Positions 7,199-15,017 of a stretch of 20,005 nt of DNA are shown here, piece by piece; position 1 is the first letter of the stretch; the number at the start of each line of letters is the position of its first letter. A program made the translations under genes and the position numbers. The notes below the pieces were generated by a model. It did no database searches. It was not told where the DNA came from and saw only the letters and a program-made list of their open reading frames with translations. The stretch is from Desulfuromonas sp. (lineage in GTDB: Bacteria; Desulfobacterota; Desulfuromonadia; Desulfuromonadales; SZUA-401). The stretch spans positions 1 through 20,005 of the forward strand of contig PKUI01000188.1 in NCBI GenBank assembly GCA_002869605.1, written 5' to 3'.

Positions 7199-8050
7199 CT
7201 AGTCCTGACTGATCCCTTTGGTGGTAGTGTAAATAAAGTTTCTCACGATCGGGTTGGTGCTTTGCTTGATTTGTTGTGGCGTCCCGACCTCGACGATCTG
7301 TCCATCATGAATCATGGCGACCCGGTCCGCGAGGAAAAGGGTAAAGTTAAGGTCGTGACTGACAATGATCGTCGTCAGATTGACCTCGCGTTTCAGGTTC
7401 ATGATAACCTTGGCCAACTCATCCGAGGTTACCGGGTCAAGTTCGGCCGTAGGCTCATCATACAGAATCAGGTCGGGGTTCATGGCCAGAGAACGTGCGA
7501 TTGCGACACGTTTCTTCATCCCTCCGGAAAGCTCGGAAGTCTGGAGTGCCTCCTTGCCCTCGAGCCCCACAAGCCGCAATTTACGCCGCACGATCCTGCG
7601 CACCTTCGCCTCGGAACAGATCCGCTTTTCTCTTAGCCACAACCCGACGTTTTCTCCGACGTTTAGAGAGTTGAATAGCGCCGAGGTCTGAAAAACCATG
7701 CTGTAGCGGTAATTACGTTTCAGCCCCTGGGCTGCATCGGCGTAGATGTCATGACCATCAATAGAGACCGTGCCGCTGTCAGGTTCAAGCAGACGAACGA
7801 TATGTTTGAGCAGCACACTCTTGCCGGTCCCGGAAGGCCCAATGATGCAAAAGGTTTCTCCCGGTTCTACTTCAAGGTTGATGTCCTTGAGAACCGGGGT
7901 GCCGTTAAACGACTTGTTAAGATGTTCAATCTGTAGGCTGACGCCTCGTGGTTCCTCGTATGAAGTGCCGGACAGTTCGGCCTGTTCAAAATGCAGTCCG
8001 AGCGTCTTGGAGATTCGAGAAAACCAGCTGTCGTTAGGAGCAGTCATCAT
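7199..8050 (-). CDS. mlaF: MlaF-type ABC transporter ATP-binding protein
   Basis: Cytoplasmic ATPase that powers the MlaE permease, 283 residues from the ATG at 8050 (an adjacent ATG at 8047 is equally possible). All ABC motifs are intact: Walker A GPSGTGKS, Q-loop VFQTSALF, signature LSGGMKKRVAIARS, Walker B LILYDEPTAELDP and H-loop VSHD. An extra segment of about 35 residues precedes the ATPase domain. The frame stays open upstream into mlaE, but that region is coding on its own, so I start 5 bases after the mlaE stop. It serves as an internal reference for the degenerate homologue at 16835-17494. Confidence 0.94.
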   Translation of the reverse strand: MMTAPNDSWFSRISKTLGLHFEQAELSGTSYEEPRGVSLQIEHLNKSFNGTPVLKDINLEVEPGETFCIIGPSGTGKSVLLKHIVRLLEPDSGTVSIDGHDIYADAAQGLKRNYRYSMVFQTSALFNSLNVGENVGLWLREKRICSEAKVRRIVRRKLRLVGLEGKEALQTSELSGGMKKRVAIARSLAMNPDLILYDEPTAELDPVTSDELAKVIMNLKREVNLTTIIVSHDLNFTLFLADRVAMIHDGQIVEVGTPQQIKQSTNPIVRNFIYTTTKGISQD

Positions 8051-8055
8051 ACACT

Positions 8056-8823
8056 TCACATCATCAGGCGGGTGATGAAGTAATTCGCCACCATGATCAA
8101 CAAAAAAGAGAGAACCACGGAGCGGGTTGTCGACTCGCCTATACCACGGGCCCCGCCTCTCGTTTTGAACCCGATATAGCAACCGACATGGGCAATGATG
8201 CCGCCAAAAAAGAACGACTTCACCAGCCCCTTGTAGATATCGACGGCCTCCAGAGAGCGGATCAGGTAATCAAAATAAACATTCACCGGGACGTTGATGC
8301 GTGCATTGACACTGCTTACCAGGCTGCCGCCGAGAATACCTATCAACATGGCAAAAACCACCAGCGCCGGCACGGCGATCAGGCAGGCGATTAAACGTGG
8401 CATCGCCAGATACCGTACCGGGCTGATTTCAAGGGTCTTGAGTGCGTCGATCTCCTCATAAACCTGCATCGCACCGACTTCGGCCGCCATGGCGGATCCG
8501 ACGCGCCCTGCGACCAGCAAGCTGGTCATGACCGGGCCAAGCTCCTTGACCATGGATAGACCGACAATCGAGCCTATACGGTCCTGGGTGCCGAACTCCA
8601 CCAATTCAGAACCGGTCTGCAGGGCGAGGACCATACCGATGAAAAAAGCCATCAGGGCAGCAATCGGCAGCGTGTCGATACCTATGTTGCTGAGCTGACG
8701 CAAGATGACAGGGAGATTGCGCGGCGCCTCTCTGAACGAATAAAGCGTCTCGAACAGAAGTTGCAGCATCTCGCCCGTAACCTGGGCCATGCGGAGTATT
8801 TTACGACCAAAGTTCTCAAGCAT
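8056..8823 (-). CDS. mlaE: MlaE-type ABC permease
   Basis: Polytopic inner-membrane permease of the MlaE family, 255 residues, with about five or six hydrophobic segments. It shows the family core KELGPVMTSLLVAGRVGSAMAAEVGAM followed by the canonical cytoplasmic segment EEIDAL (residues 123-128), the most conserved part of MlaE. The ATG lies 2 bases after the stop of the upstream gene with no Shine-Dalgarno sequence, so translation probably depends on coupling. Together with the neighbouring MlaF and MlaD it forms the core lipid transporter. Confidence 0.95.
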   Translation of the reverse strand: MLENFGRKILRMAQVTGEMLQLLFETLYSFREAPRNLPVILRQLSNIGIDTLPIAALMAFFIGMVLALQTGSELVEFGTQDRIGSIVGLSMVKELGPVMTSLLVAGRVGSAMAAEVGAMQVYEEIDALKTLEISPVRYLAMPRLIACLIAVPALVVFAMLIGILGGSLVSSVNARINVPVNVYFDYLIRSLEAVDIYKGLVKSFFFGGIIAHVGCYIGFKTRGGARGIGESTTRSVVLSFLLIMVANYFITRLMM

Positions 8824-8825
8824 AA

Positions 8826-10244
8826 TTAAAAAAAGAAAAAGCTCAGGCGTGAGTGCCCGTTCTCACTCCGATAACGAATCAGCCCCTTCAAGAGACCGAA
8901 ATTAACACTATTCCCTTCCCGCCGATAATCAAACAGCGGAAAGAGTTCACGCGCCACATCGTCACCACGTCGTTCTTGCCAGTACAGGTTCCAGAAAACC
9001 GTCAATGCAGAGTTGCCATAAGGGTCCCAACGCCGCGCGAACAGACGCCATAATGGCTCCCAGTTTCGCTCGAGTGGTGGCCTCTCCGGGAAAATCGGAT
9101 CGAGCAGGGACAAGACCCGTAACTCCCGAACCTGACCATGCCTCACAAATGACATCAAGGGCCACAGGGCCGTATGCTGACGCTGCAGCTCGCCACTCTG
9201 CGGGTCGGTCTCCTTCAAACTGTCATAGAGGAAAAATAACACCCGGTGACGGTTGCGATCATAATCGGGAGTCCACATCTCCTCGAACTTGTAAACCGGC
9301 CACACGATCCAGCGTTTATGAATGCGACGGTAGGTCTCGTCGGCATAGAACGGCAAGAAGCGATTTACATGTTTCCCTTCACCCCGGCTGATACGCACCA
9401 ACGGCCAGGGGATGTCCCATTCGCGGTAGGCCTCATCCGTGTTTTCACGATAGGCTAAAAAAGGCCACAACAGGGTCGTTTCCACAAAATCTTCGTCTAG
9501 CTGACGAATGTAAAAGGGGAAGTAGGAGCGCCGCGCCGGCACAAACACCCCGTCGCGGTATTCATCCCGCAACACCACAAAAGGCCAGGCAACAAAGCGC
9601 TCCCGGTACGAACGATCACGCTGCCCTTGACCATAAAGTGGCCAGATTCCCCAGCCAGACTCATTATCCGGACCATGTTTGATATGAAAAATCGGCCAGA
9701 GCAGGTTATGGGTAACGGCCCCTTCGTAGCGAAGGGTACGACTGTAAAGCGGAAACAGGGCAAAGTCGATTTTTCTACGCCCTAAACGCTTTTCCAGGTG
9801 CCCAGCCAGCGGGAACAGTGCAAACTCGTTACCCCGTTGTTCAGAACGCCTGTAAAACAACAGCGGGTAGAGGCTAAAAGACTCTTCGTCCGGCGAAGAC
9901 TCAGCCCGAAATAGATTAAAGGTGACCGACTTTGTGGCCTCAGGAGTCCGTGTACGCTGGTAGAGAGGATAAACGAACTCGTCGAGGGACACCTCCTGGT
10001 CAGGCAACGTCGCGTGATACCAAAGCGGCCTTAAGGCCCATTCGTACTCAGATTCCTTTGCCTCGAACTTGAACAGCGGCCCAAACAGATGCAGGCAGTG
10101 ATAATCGACAAGCTCGGAGCTACGATAATCGAGCAGAGGCCACAAGGTGAAGATTCTATCCTGCAGTGTCCCGGCGCGCGTTACGTCCGGCTGCGCCAAG
10201 GTAACAGCGAAAACTAGCGATGCCAGCAACAGCTTAGCGCGCAT
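8826..10244 (-). CDS. Secreted aromatic-Pro-Leu strand-repeat protein, unknown function
   Basis: I recognise no characterised family. The 472-residue product starts with a signal peptide (residues 1-25, KLLLASLVFAVTLA core, cut near TRAG). The rest is a run of about 24 short units, roughly one every 19 residues, each centred on an aromatic-Pro-Leu core such as TLWPLLDYR, ALFPLYSRT, GIWPLYGQG, LLWPFLAYR, IVWPVYKFE and ELFPLFDYR, separated by charged turns rich in Arg, Glu and Asp. This looks like repeated beta-strands or hairpins. The chain ends in four phenylalanines, recalling the terminal Phe of outer-membrane barrels. Packed between a membrane micro-protein and mlaE, it is a candidate periplasmic or outer-membrane partner of the MCE system. 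Confidence 0.85.
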   Translation of the reverse strand: MRAKLLLASLVFAVTLAQPDVTRAGTLQDRIFTLWPLLDYRSSELVDYHCLHLFGPLFKFEAKESEYEWALRPLWYHATLPDQEVSLDEFVYPLYQRTRTPEATKSVTFNLFRAESSPDEESFSLYPLLFYRRSEQRGNEFALFPLAGHLEKRLGRRKIDFALFPLYSRTLRYEGAVTHNLLWPIFHIKHGPDNESGWGIWPLYGQGQRDRSYRERFVAWPFVVLRDEYRDGVFVPARRSYFPFYIRQLDEDFVETTLLWPFLAYRENTDEAYREWDIPWPLVRISRGEGKHVNRFLPFYADETYRRIHKRWIVWPVYKFEEMWTPDYDRNRHRVLFFLYDSLKETDPQSGELQRQHTALWPLMSFVRHGQVRELRVLSLLDPIFPERPPLERNWEPLWRLFARRWDPYGNSALTVFWNLYWQERRGDDVARELFPLFDYRREGNSVNFGLLKGLIRYRSENGHSRLSFFFF

Positions 10245-10258
10245 GTACAGAAAACTTT

Positions 10259-10390
10259 CTAGTTAGAACCGTCACTATGCTCATCGGAAGCCTTGCGCTT
10301 ACCGGCATTGCGGGCCAGCTTCAGACATCCATAGATGATGCCAAGCACCAGAATAATAAAAACAACATCGCCCAGGCTCGTATTATTCAT
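10259..10390 (-). CDS. 43-residue single-pass membrane micro-protein
   Basis: A very small gene with one hydrophobic helix (about residues 8-24, VVFIILVLGIIYGCL), then a basic stretch (KLARNAGKRK) and an acidic tail, consistent with an inner-membrane protein whose basic tail faces the cytoplasm. The frame opens far upstream, but that part lies inside the TPR gene. The ATG at 10388-10390 has GGAG six bases upstream and overlaps the TPR stop by 8 bases; an ATG at 10396 would sit directly on that site. Fourteen bases separate it from the strand-repeat gene. Function unknown; an assembly or regulatory subunit of the MCE complex is an inference from position. Confidence 0.72.
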   Translation of the reverse strand: MNNTSLGDVVFIILVLGIIYGCLKLARNAGKRKASDEHSDGSN

Positions 10391-11327
10391 CGCCATCTCC
10401 ACTGATGATCCTCTCGCGGGCCACCATTGCGAGTTCGTAGTCAGGGTCCAATGCCAGCGCTTCCTCAAAGGCAACCAGGGCCCCGGCTTCATCCCCGAGC
10501 CGTTCACGGCAAATGCCGATCATATAGGGGAGCTGGACACATTGGAAGTAATCGAGCAGACGTCCCTGTTCTGCTACCGGTTCCAACATTTCCAGGGCGG
10601 AAGCGTAGTCTCCCCTCCCTGCTTCCAAGAGAGCATTACCGACCGTCTCCATCTCATCAAGCAAACAGCTCGGCTCCTGGTGAGCCACGACCTCCAGACG
10701 TTTCTTCAATTGTGCACGAACACCTGCAGGCTGATCCGAAGCCTTCGCCAGAGCCGATGTCCAGTTACGCTGAGCAGCGGGGAAATCCCCGAGAAGATAA
10801 TCGATCTCCCCGAGAAGATTATAAAGAGACAGATCGTTTATGCCACCCCGCTGAGCCTGATGTAGATAACCATGCGCATCGAGAAGATGCTGTCGACTGT
10901 TGGTAAACTCAGAAACCTCGTGGAGCAATTCGAAGCACGTTTTACCGAGCAAAAATGCGAGTCCCGGGTTGGTTTCGTCCAGCAACCTGAGGATCTTCAA
11001 TAGATTGATCTTGCGCTGCAGATAGGCTGCGGAAACGTCACGGGCATCGAGCATAACCGCGTGCGAGCCAACATCGGCGATATAATGCGGAAAAGCATCG
11101 CGCAACAGCTCGGCATATGCGCGATTGTGATCACAATCGGGGAAACGGCGCAGATAATCGTAAACACCCTCGCCTATGGCTGCCACCGATGGCTCCCCAT
11201 CTTCCAGGGACCGCGGATAGACTGGCAGTGGCACCTGGGGCAACGAAACGGGATGTTGTTCGGGGCCGACTTGAACCACTGCATCGTCGGCAGGTGTCCA
11301 GAAAGCAAACTCTTCGTGATTTTGCAT
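10383..11327 (-). CDS. TPR-repeat protein, first gene of the MCE operon
   Basis: A 314-residue protein without signal peptide or membrane helix, so probably cytoplasmic. The C-terminal part holds a clear tetratricopeptide unit (about residues 267-300, ICRERLGDEAGALVAFEEAL) and further weaker helical pairs occur from about residue 165 on (LYNLLGEIDYLLGDFPAAQ). The first 60 residues are Pro-rich and probably flexible. The ATG at 11325-11327 has GAGAG upstream and a strong promoter at 11359-11388. Probably a scaffold; its position ahead of a membrane micro-protein and MCE genes suggests a role there. Confidence 0.85.
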   Translation of the reverse strand: MQNHEEFAFWTPADDAVVQVGPEQHPVSLPQVPLPVYPRSLEDGEPSVAAIGEGVYDYLRRFPDCDHNRAYAELLRDAFPHYIADVGSHAVMLDARDVSAAYLQRKINLLKILRLLDETNPGLAFLLGKTCFELLHEVSEFTNSRQHLLDAHGYLHQAQRGGINDLSLYNLLGEIDYLLGDFPAAQRNWTSALAKASDQPAGVRAQLKKRLEVVAHQEPSCLLDEMETVGNALLEAGRGDYASALEMLEPVAEQGRLLDYFQCVQLPYMIGICRERLGDEAGALVAFEEALALDPDYELAMVARERIISGDGDE

Positions 11328-11358
11328 AATTGGCTCTCTCTCAAGGCATTAAATTCGC

Positions 11359-11388
11359 ATTATGAAGGAGGCTTGTGGCGACTGTCAA
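11359..11388 (-). promoter_or_regulatory. Strong promoter for the first MCE operon
   Basis: On the minus strand -35 TTGACA (11383-11388) and -10 CATAAT (11359-11364) lie 18 bases apart, giving a leader of about 25 bases to the TPR gene. All genes down to 5042 follow with overlaps or gaps of at most 14 bases except the last (98), so this is likely the operon promoter. Between it and the tRNA-Gln terminator (11389-11484) I see nothing. Confidence 0.82.
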
Positions 11389-11484
11389 TAAAGGGCCAAC
11401 GAAAACGGGAAATAAACCTGCATGAGCGCCGGTTTCAACTGCAGACGCTAGATCATCCCGCAACGACCTGATGCGCAAAGAAAA

Positions 11485-11508
11485 AGGTGGGACCTGACGG
11501 TCCCACCT
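11485..11508 (-). terminator. Intrinsic terminator after tRNA-Gln
   Basis: A 10-bp perfect stem (AGGTGGGACC / GGTCCCACCT) with a 4-base loop, followed on the minus strand by TTTTTCTTT. It ends the gltX/tRNA-Gln transcript. About 55 bases lie between it and the tRNA 3' end, with a small CTCCCC/GGGGAG hairpin. Confidence 0.92.
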
Positions 11509-11563
11509 CTATGCCTCCCCTCGGGGAGACGGTATGCATAACGACCGTAAGGCCGTTTGTTTA

Positions 11564-11638
11564 TGGCTGGGGTGCGAGGATTCGAACCTCGGAATGCGGG
11601 AGTCAGAGTCCCGTGCCTTACCGCTTGGCGACACCCCA
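11564..11638 (-). tRNA. tRNA-Gln (anticodon CTG)
   Basis: A 75-base cloverleaf starting TGGGGTG, with D-arm TCGCCAAGCGGTAAGGCA, anticodon loop CTCTGAC giving CTG (11604-11606), T-arm CGAGGTTCGAATCCTCG, discriminator G and encoded CCA. The weak U-A first acceptor pair is typical of tRNA-Gln. It lies 49 bases after gltX, on the same strand. Confidence 0.96.
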
Positions 11639-11654
11639 TCGTGCAAGGAAGAGT

Positions 11655-11683
11655 CTTTTAACAAACTTGCCCTGCCGGGTCAA
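11655..11683 (-). promoter_or_regulatory. Probable promoter for tRNA-Gln
   Basis: On the minus strand TTGACC (11678-11683) and TAAAAG (11655-11660) are 17 bases apart, fully within the short gltX to tRNA-Gln gap. This suggests the tRNA can be made independently of gltX. Confidence 0.55.
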
Positions 11684-11687
11684 GCGA

Positions 11688-13091
11688 TTATTGCCTTTGC
11701 AAAAAATCGATGGCTGCGTTTAGGCGCTTAATCGTTTCATTTCGCCCGAGTACGGAAATAACCTCATACAGGCTCGGGCTCTGGGTAACACCGGTCAGGG
11801 CAACGCGAACCGCAGGTCCCACCTTGCCCATTTTCAGTTCGAGCTCGGCAAGAGCACCCTTGAAGGCCTCCTCGACACCCAAAGGGGTAAACTCTGCCAC
11901 GTTTTCAAAGTGCCGGCACAAACAGGTCAACACCGGAGCTTTTTCCGCGGGCAACTGCTTGGCGACAGCCTCCGGATCGTATTCGATCTTATCGAGGTAG
12001 TAAAAACGAACCCCTTCAGCCATCTCCAGCAAGGTCCGCGAACGCTCCTGCACGGTCTCCACTGCCGTCGTGAGCTCAGGACCACAGGAGAAATCAACCC
12101 CCTCTTTATCGAGGAACTCCTTGACCAGTCCGGCAAGCCTCTGCGGATCACCTGTCTTGATGTAATGTGCGTTCAGCCACAGGAGCTTTTCTGGATTGAA
12201 CACACCGGCTGAACGACCGACGCTATCGAGCGAGAACTTCTCGATGAGGTCCTGCATGGAAAAGATTTCCTCATCACCATGCGACCAGCCAAGACGAACC
12301 AGGTAGTTAACCATCGCCTCCGGCAGATATCCCATGTCACGATAGGCCATGACCGATGTCGCACCATGACGCTTGGAGAGCCGCGACTTGTCGGCACCGA
12401 GGATCATCGGTACATGTGCGAATTCCGGAACAGGATAGCCGAGCGCCTCGTAAAGCTGTATCTGGCGCGGTGTATTGTTGATGTGGTCGTCGCCACGCAC
12501 AACAAGGCTGATTTCCATGGTCGCATCATCGATCACCACGACAAAGTTATAGGTCGGGGTTCCGTCGGTGCGTTGGATGATCAGGTCGTCGAGTTCCTGG
12601 TTCTGAAATGCAATACGTCCCTTAATACGATCATCGAAGGCCGTCTCCCCTTCTTCGGGAGCCTTGAAGCGGATCACGTACGGCTTACCCTCGGGCTGAT
12701 CACTGCGCTCGCGGCAGGTGCCGTCGTATTTCGGTTTGAGCCCGGCCTTCATCGCCGCATCACGCTTTTTCTCAAGTTCTTCCGGCGTGCAATAGCAACG
12801 ATAAGCCTTACCTTGAGTAAGCAGTTGTTCGACCTTCTGTTTATAAAGATCGAAGCGTTTCGACTGATAGTAGGGACCTTCGTCGCAATGGAAGCCGAGC
12901 CAATCCATAGCCTGAAGGATGGCATCCACCGATTCCTGGGTAGAGCGTGCGACATCGGTATCCTCGATGCGCAATACGAAGGTTCCCTGCTGTTTCTGGG
13001 CAAGCAGGTAATTGAACAATGCGGTACGGGCACCACCGATATGCAGATAACCGGTCGGGCTCGGGGCGAAACGGAATCTCGGCTGGGTCAT
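11688..13091 (-). CDS. gltX: Glutamyl-tRNA synthetase
   Basis: Class I synthetase that charges tRNA-Glu, 467 residues, full family length. The HIGH-type motif is [12 protein letters not shown] (9-20) and the KMSKS-type loop is KSRLSKRHG (235-243). A possible zinc site is Cys99, Cys101 and Cys126 in the connecting domain. The frame runs on to 13166, but the ATG at 13089-13091 has AAGGAG eight bases upstream and matches the family N-terminus. A promoter at 13138-13166 gives a leader of about 40 bases. Whether this enzyme also misacylates tRNA-Gln (the GatCAB route) cannot be told from motifs, but the adjacent tRNA-Gln makes the question relevant. Confidence 0.96.
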   Translation of the reverse strand: MTQPRFRFAPSPTGYLHIGGARTALFNYLLAQKQQGTFVLRIEDTDVARSTQESVDAILQAMDWLGFHCDEGPYYQSKRFDLYKQKVEQLLTQGKAYRCYCTPEELEKKRDAAMKAGLKPKYDGTCRERSDQPEGKPYVIRFKAPEEGETAFDDRIKGRIAFQNQELDDLIIQRTDGTPTYNFVVVIDDATMEISLVVRGDDHINNTPRQIQLYEALGYPVPEFAHVPMILGADKSRLSKRHGATSVMAYRDMGYLPEAMVNYLVRLGWSHGDEEIFSMQDLIEKFSLDSVGRSAGVFNPEKLLWLNAHYIKTGDPQRLAGLVKEFLDKEGVDFSCGPELTTAVETVQERSRTLLEMAEGVRFYYLDKIEYDPEAVAKQLPAEKAPVLTCLCRHFENVAEFTPLGVEEAFKGALAELELKMGKVGPAVRVALTGVTQSPSLYEVISVLGRNETIKRLNAAIDFLQRQ

Positions 13092-13137
13092 CCGGCAAAC
13101 TCCTTGGAAGGTACTTGGCAATATGTCAGAGCGCTCG

Positions 13138-13166
13138 TTTATAGGACATGACGGCGGGAATGGCAA
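13138..13166 (-). promoter_or_regulatory. Promoter for gltX
   Basis: On the minus strand TTGCCA (13161-13166) and TATAAA (13138-13143) with a 17-base spacer, in the 90-base gap between the Memo-family gene and gltX. I see no terminator in this gap, so upstream readthrough is also possible. Confidence 0.75.
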
Positions 13167-13181
13167 GCCCTGGATGGAGAA

Positions 13182-13982
13182 TCATGTAATGACCACCCCG
13201 GCATAACCGACGACATCCTGGTAATCGCCGGTGATCTCTCCGGAGTTGCTATAGTCGACCAGGGTTGCATGGGTTGCACCAAGGTCATGCAGCGCATAGA
13301 GCATCGTTACAACCGGCAAAACACCGCACATGGAAATCTGTTGATCTCTGACCGTTCTGAACAGTCCCTCTGGGTCGAGTTTGAGGACGTGATCGAGAGC
13401 GAGATGATCCTTGCGGGACGCCGACTCGGCGGTTTCGAAATGGGTCATGTCTGAGCTCGCAACAATCAGTACCTGTTGCTGGTGTTCCTCAATCAATGTA
13501 GCAATCGCTCTCCCGAGTTCACGCAACTGGCTCAGCGTAACGACACCAACAGCGATCGGCAACAGCTGCGCGTCAGGATTCAACGCCTGGATAAACGGCA
13601 CCTGAACCTCCAAGGAGTGTTCCTGTCGATGGGCCGCAGAATCCGAGGAGACAAGCGGGCAGAGTTCGCGAATGCGTTGGCAACCGGAAGCGTCGATACG
13701 TATGGTCCCGAGCGGGGTTGTCCACCCCTCCCCCTCCCAGAGTGCCAATGGTGCGCCAACACTATAATGATTAGGGCCAAGCAGAACGACAAGCTCAGGG
13801 ACCTCGACCTGCGCAAAGGTTTCCCCGGCAATGCGCCCGGAAAACATATATCCGGCATGGGGAGAGATGATGCCCAGGGCCTGTTTCTGCTGAGCGGGCT
13901 TGAGATACGAGGAGAGTTCGGACAGCAGTTCCTCTTTACGAGCCGGATAGAAACGACCAGCAACCGCCGGAGAGCGAAACAT
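13182..13982 (-). CDS. Memo-family protein (AmmeMemoRadiSam system protein B type)
   Basis: A 266-residue member of the MEMO1/AmmeMemoRadiSam protein B family, related to extradiol dioxygenases such as LigB. Conserved stretches: FRSPAVAGRFYP (2-13), SPHAGYMFSG with H42, GPNHYSVG with H72, RQEHSLEVQVPF with H122, SSDMTHF with H181 and CGVLP with C219. H42, H72 and C219 would correspond to the iron ligands reported for human MEMO1. The ATG at 13980-13982 has GGAGG five bases upstream. The usual partners, an AMMECR1 protein and a radical SAM enzyme, are not adjacent. It follows the TauE-type gene by 14 bases. Physiological role in bacteria unknown. Confidence 0.9.
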   Translation of the reverse strand: MFRSPAVAGRFYPARKEELLSELSSYLKPAQQKQALGIISPHAGYMFSGRIAGETFAQVEVPELVVLLGPNHYSVGAPLALWEGEGWTTPLGTIRIDASGCQRIRELCPLVSSDSAAHRQEHSLEVQVPFIQALNPDAQLLPIAVGVVTLSQLRELGRAIATLIEEHQQQVLIVASSDMTHFETAESASRKDHLALDHVLKLDPEGLFRTVRDQQISMCGVLPVVTMLYALHDLGATHATLVDYSNSGEITGDYQDVVGYAGVVIT

Positions 13983-13996
13983 AGCGACCTCCAAGG

Positions 13997-14818
13997 TTAA
14001 AGAAACAGACGGAAGAACAAGCGTAGTCCAATCATAATTAACAGTAACGCAAAAATTCTTGTCAGCTGCTTGTGGTGCAGAAAATTCGCAGCCTTAACCC
14101 CCAGGCGGGCACAGAGAATGCTAAATGGTGCGACGCCGAGGAGAACGGCATAATTGACAAAGCCGAACTGATGGGCAGGTAAACCGACCAGCCCGGAACC
14201 GTGGTAGGCATACGAGAGCGTCCCCATAAGTGACGCGACCACGATCAGAGCGCTCGAGTTGCCGACCGCAAAATGAATCGGTAGGCGCAGAGCCAGCACC
14301 ATCAGCGGTACCGCAATGACACCACCACCTACTCCAAAAAAAGCCGAAAATGCACCACTCGCCAGGCCGACCAAGAGCAGTGAGATCTGCCGAGGGTGGA
14401 TGCTGACATCTTCCGGCAGGTGCGGATGAAACAACAGTAGTTTCAAACCGATCACAACCTGCATCAACCCGAAAAGCGCCTTCAGGGTGTCTGCCGAAAG
14501 CAGCACCGCAAGCGAAGAACCGAGAAGTGCACCGGCCATTGAACCGAGCGCAAGCGGAAGGACCTGAGGCCATGCAACGTTGCCCCTTTTGCGGTGCCCG
14601 ATCGTGCTGCTGATAGCGGTTGGGAAAATGATGGCCAGGCTGGTGCCGAACGCGATATGTACCAGGTGCTCTGCCGGGAAGCCGGCCGAAGGTAGCGCCC
14701 ACAGGAAAAGCGGCACCAGGATAACACCACCACCGATACCAAGCAGGCCGGCCAGAAAACCGGCCGAAGCCCCAAGGGCAATAAACATAAACAGGATTGT
14801 CGGTGTAAGTGTATCCAT
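13997..14818 (-). CDS. TauE/SafE (TSUP) family membrane permease
   Basis: A 273-residue polytopic membrane protein of the sulfite-exporter TauE/SafE family, with about eight hydrophobic segments in two related halves. Each half begins with the family glycine motif: AGFLAGLLGIGGGVILVPL near residue 18 and SGAFSAFFGVGGGVIAVPL near 155. Substrates of characterised members include sulfite, sulfoacetate, taurine-derived anions and thiosulfate; none can be assigned. The ATG at 14816-14818 has no Shine-Dalgarno sequence; the T-run of the tRNA-Cys terminator ends just upstream. I find no clear promoter for it. Adjacent Memo-family gene is probably co-expressed. Confidence 0.92.
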   Translation of the reverse strand: MDTLTPTILFMFIALGASAGFLAGLLGIGGGVILVPLFLWALPSAGFPAEHLVHIAFGTSLAIIFPTAISSTIGHRKRGNVAWPQVLPLALGSMAGALLGSSLAVLLSADTLKALFGLMQVVIGLKLLLFHPHLPEDVSIHPRQISLLLVGLASGAFSAFFGVGGGVIAVPLMVLALRLPIHFAVGNSSALIVVASLMGTLSYAYHGSGLVGLPAHQFGFVNYAVLLGVAPFSILCARLGVKAANFLHHKQLTRIFALLLIMIGLRLFFRLFL

Positions 14819-14833
14819 AGGCGGAAAAGAAAA

Positions 14834-14855
14834 AAGCCAGCCTTGCGGCTGGCTT
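14834..14855 (-). terminator. Intrinsic terminator between tRNA-Cys and the TauE-type gene
   Basis: A 9-bp perfect stem (AAGCCAGCC / GGCTGGCTT) with a 4-base loop, followed on the minus strand by TTTTTTCTTTT. It begins 9 bases after the tRNA-Cys end and stops 15 bases before the ATG of the next gene. Confidence 0.9.
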
Positions 14856-14864
14856 GGTTTTGAA

Positions 14865-14938
<74 letters not shown>

Positions 14939-14971
14939 ACGACGACAAGGTTGCCGCCAGAGCCCGGTATA

Positions 14972-14999
14972 GTTATCAGATGCTACGCCCCGGTGTCAA
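14972..14999 (-). promoter_or_regulatory. Probable promoter for tRNA-Cys
   Basis: On the minus strand TTGACA (14994-14999) and GATAAC (14972-14977) are 16 bases apart, about 33 bases before the mature tRNA 5' end. It lies in the 79-base gap after the TPR lipoprotein gene, where no terminator is visible. Confidence 0.6.
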
Positions 15000-15017
15000 G
15001 GGAAAAGCCGTCAACTT

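Noticed and set aside
10335..10865. 176-codon plus-strand frame opposite the TPR gene
   Set aside because: Shadow of the TPR and micro-protein genes; no domain features.
12279..13151. 290-codon plus-strand open frame opposite gltX
   Set aside because: It lies entirely antisense to a clear glutamyl-tRNA synthetase, has no family motifs or ribosome-binding site, and is a by-product of codon bias.
14834..14855. T-box or similar tRNA-sensing leader for the TauE-type gene
   Set aside because: The hairpin is a plain terminator directly after a tRNA gene; there is no T-box sequence, specifier loop or antiterminator.
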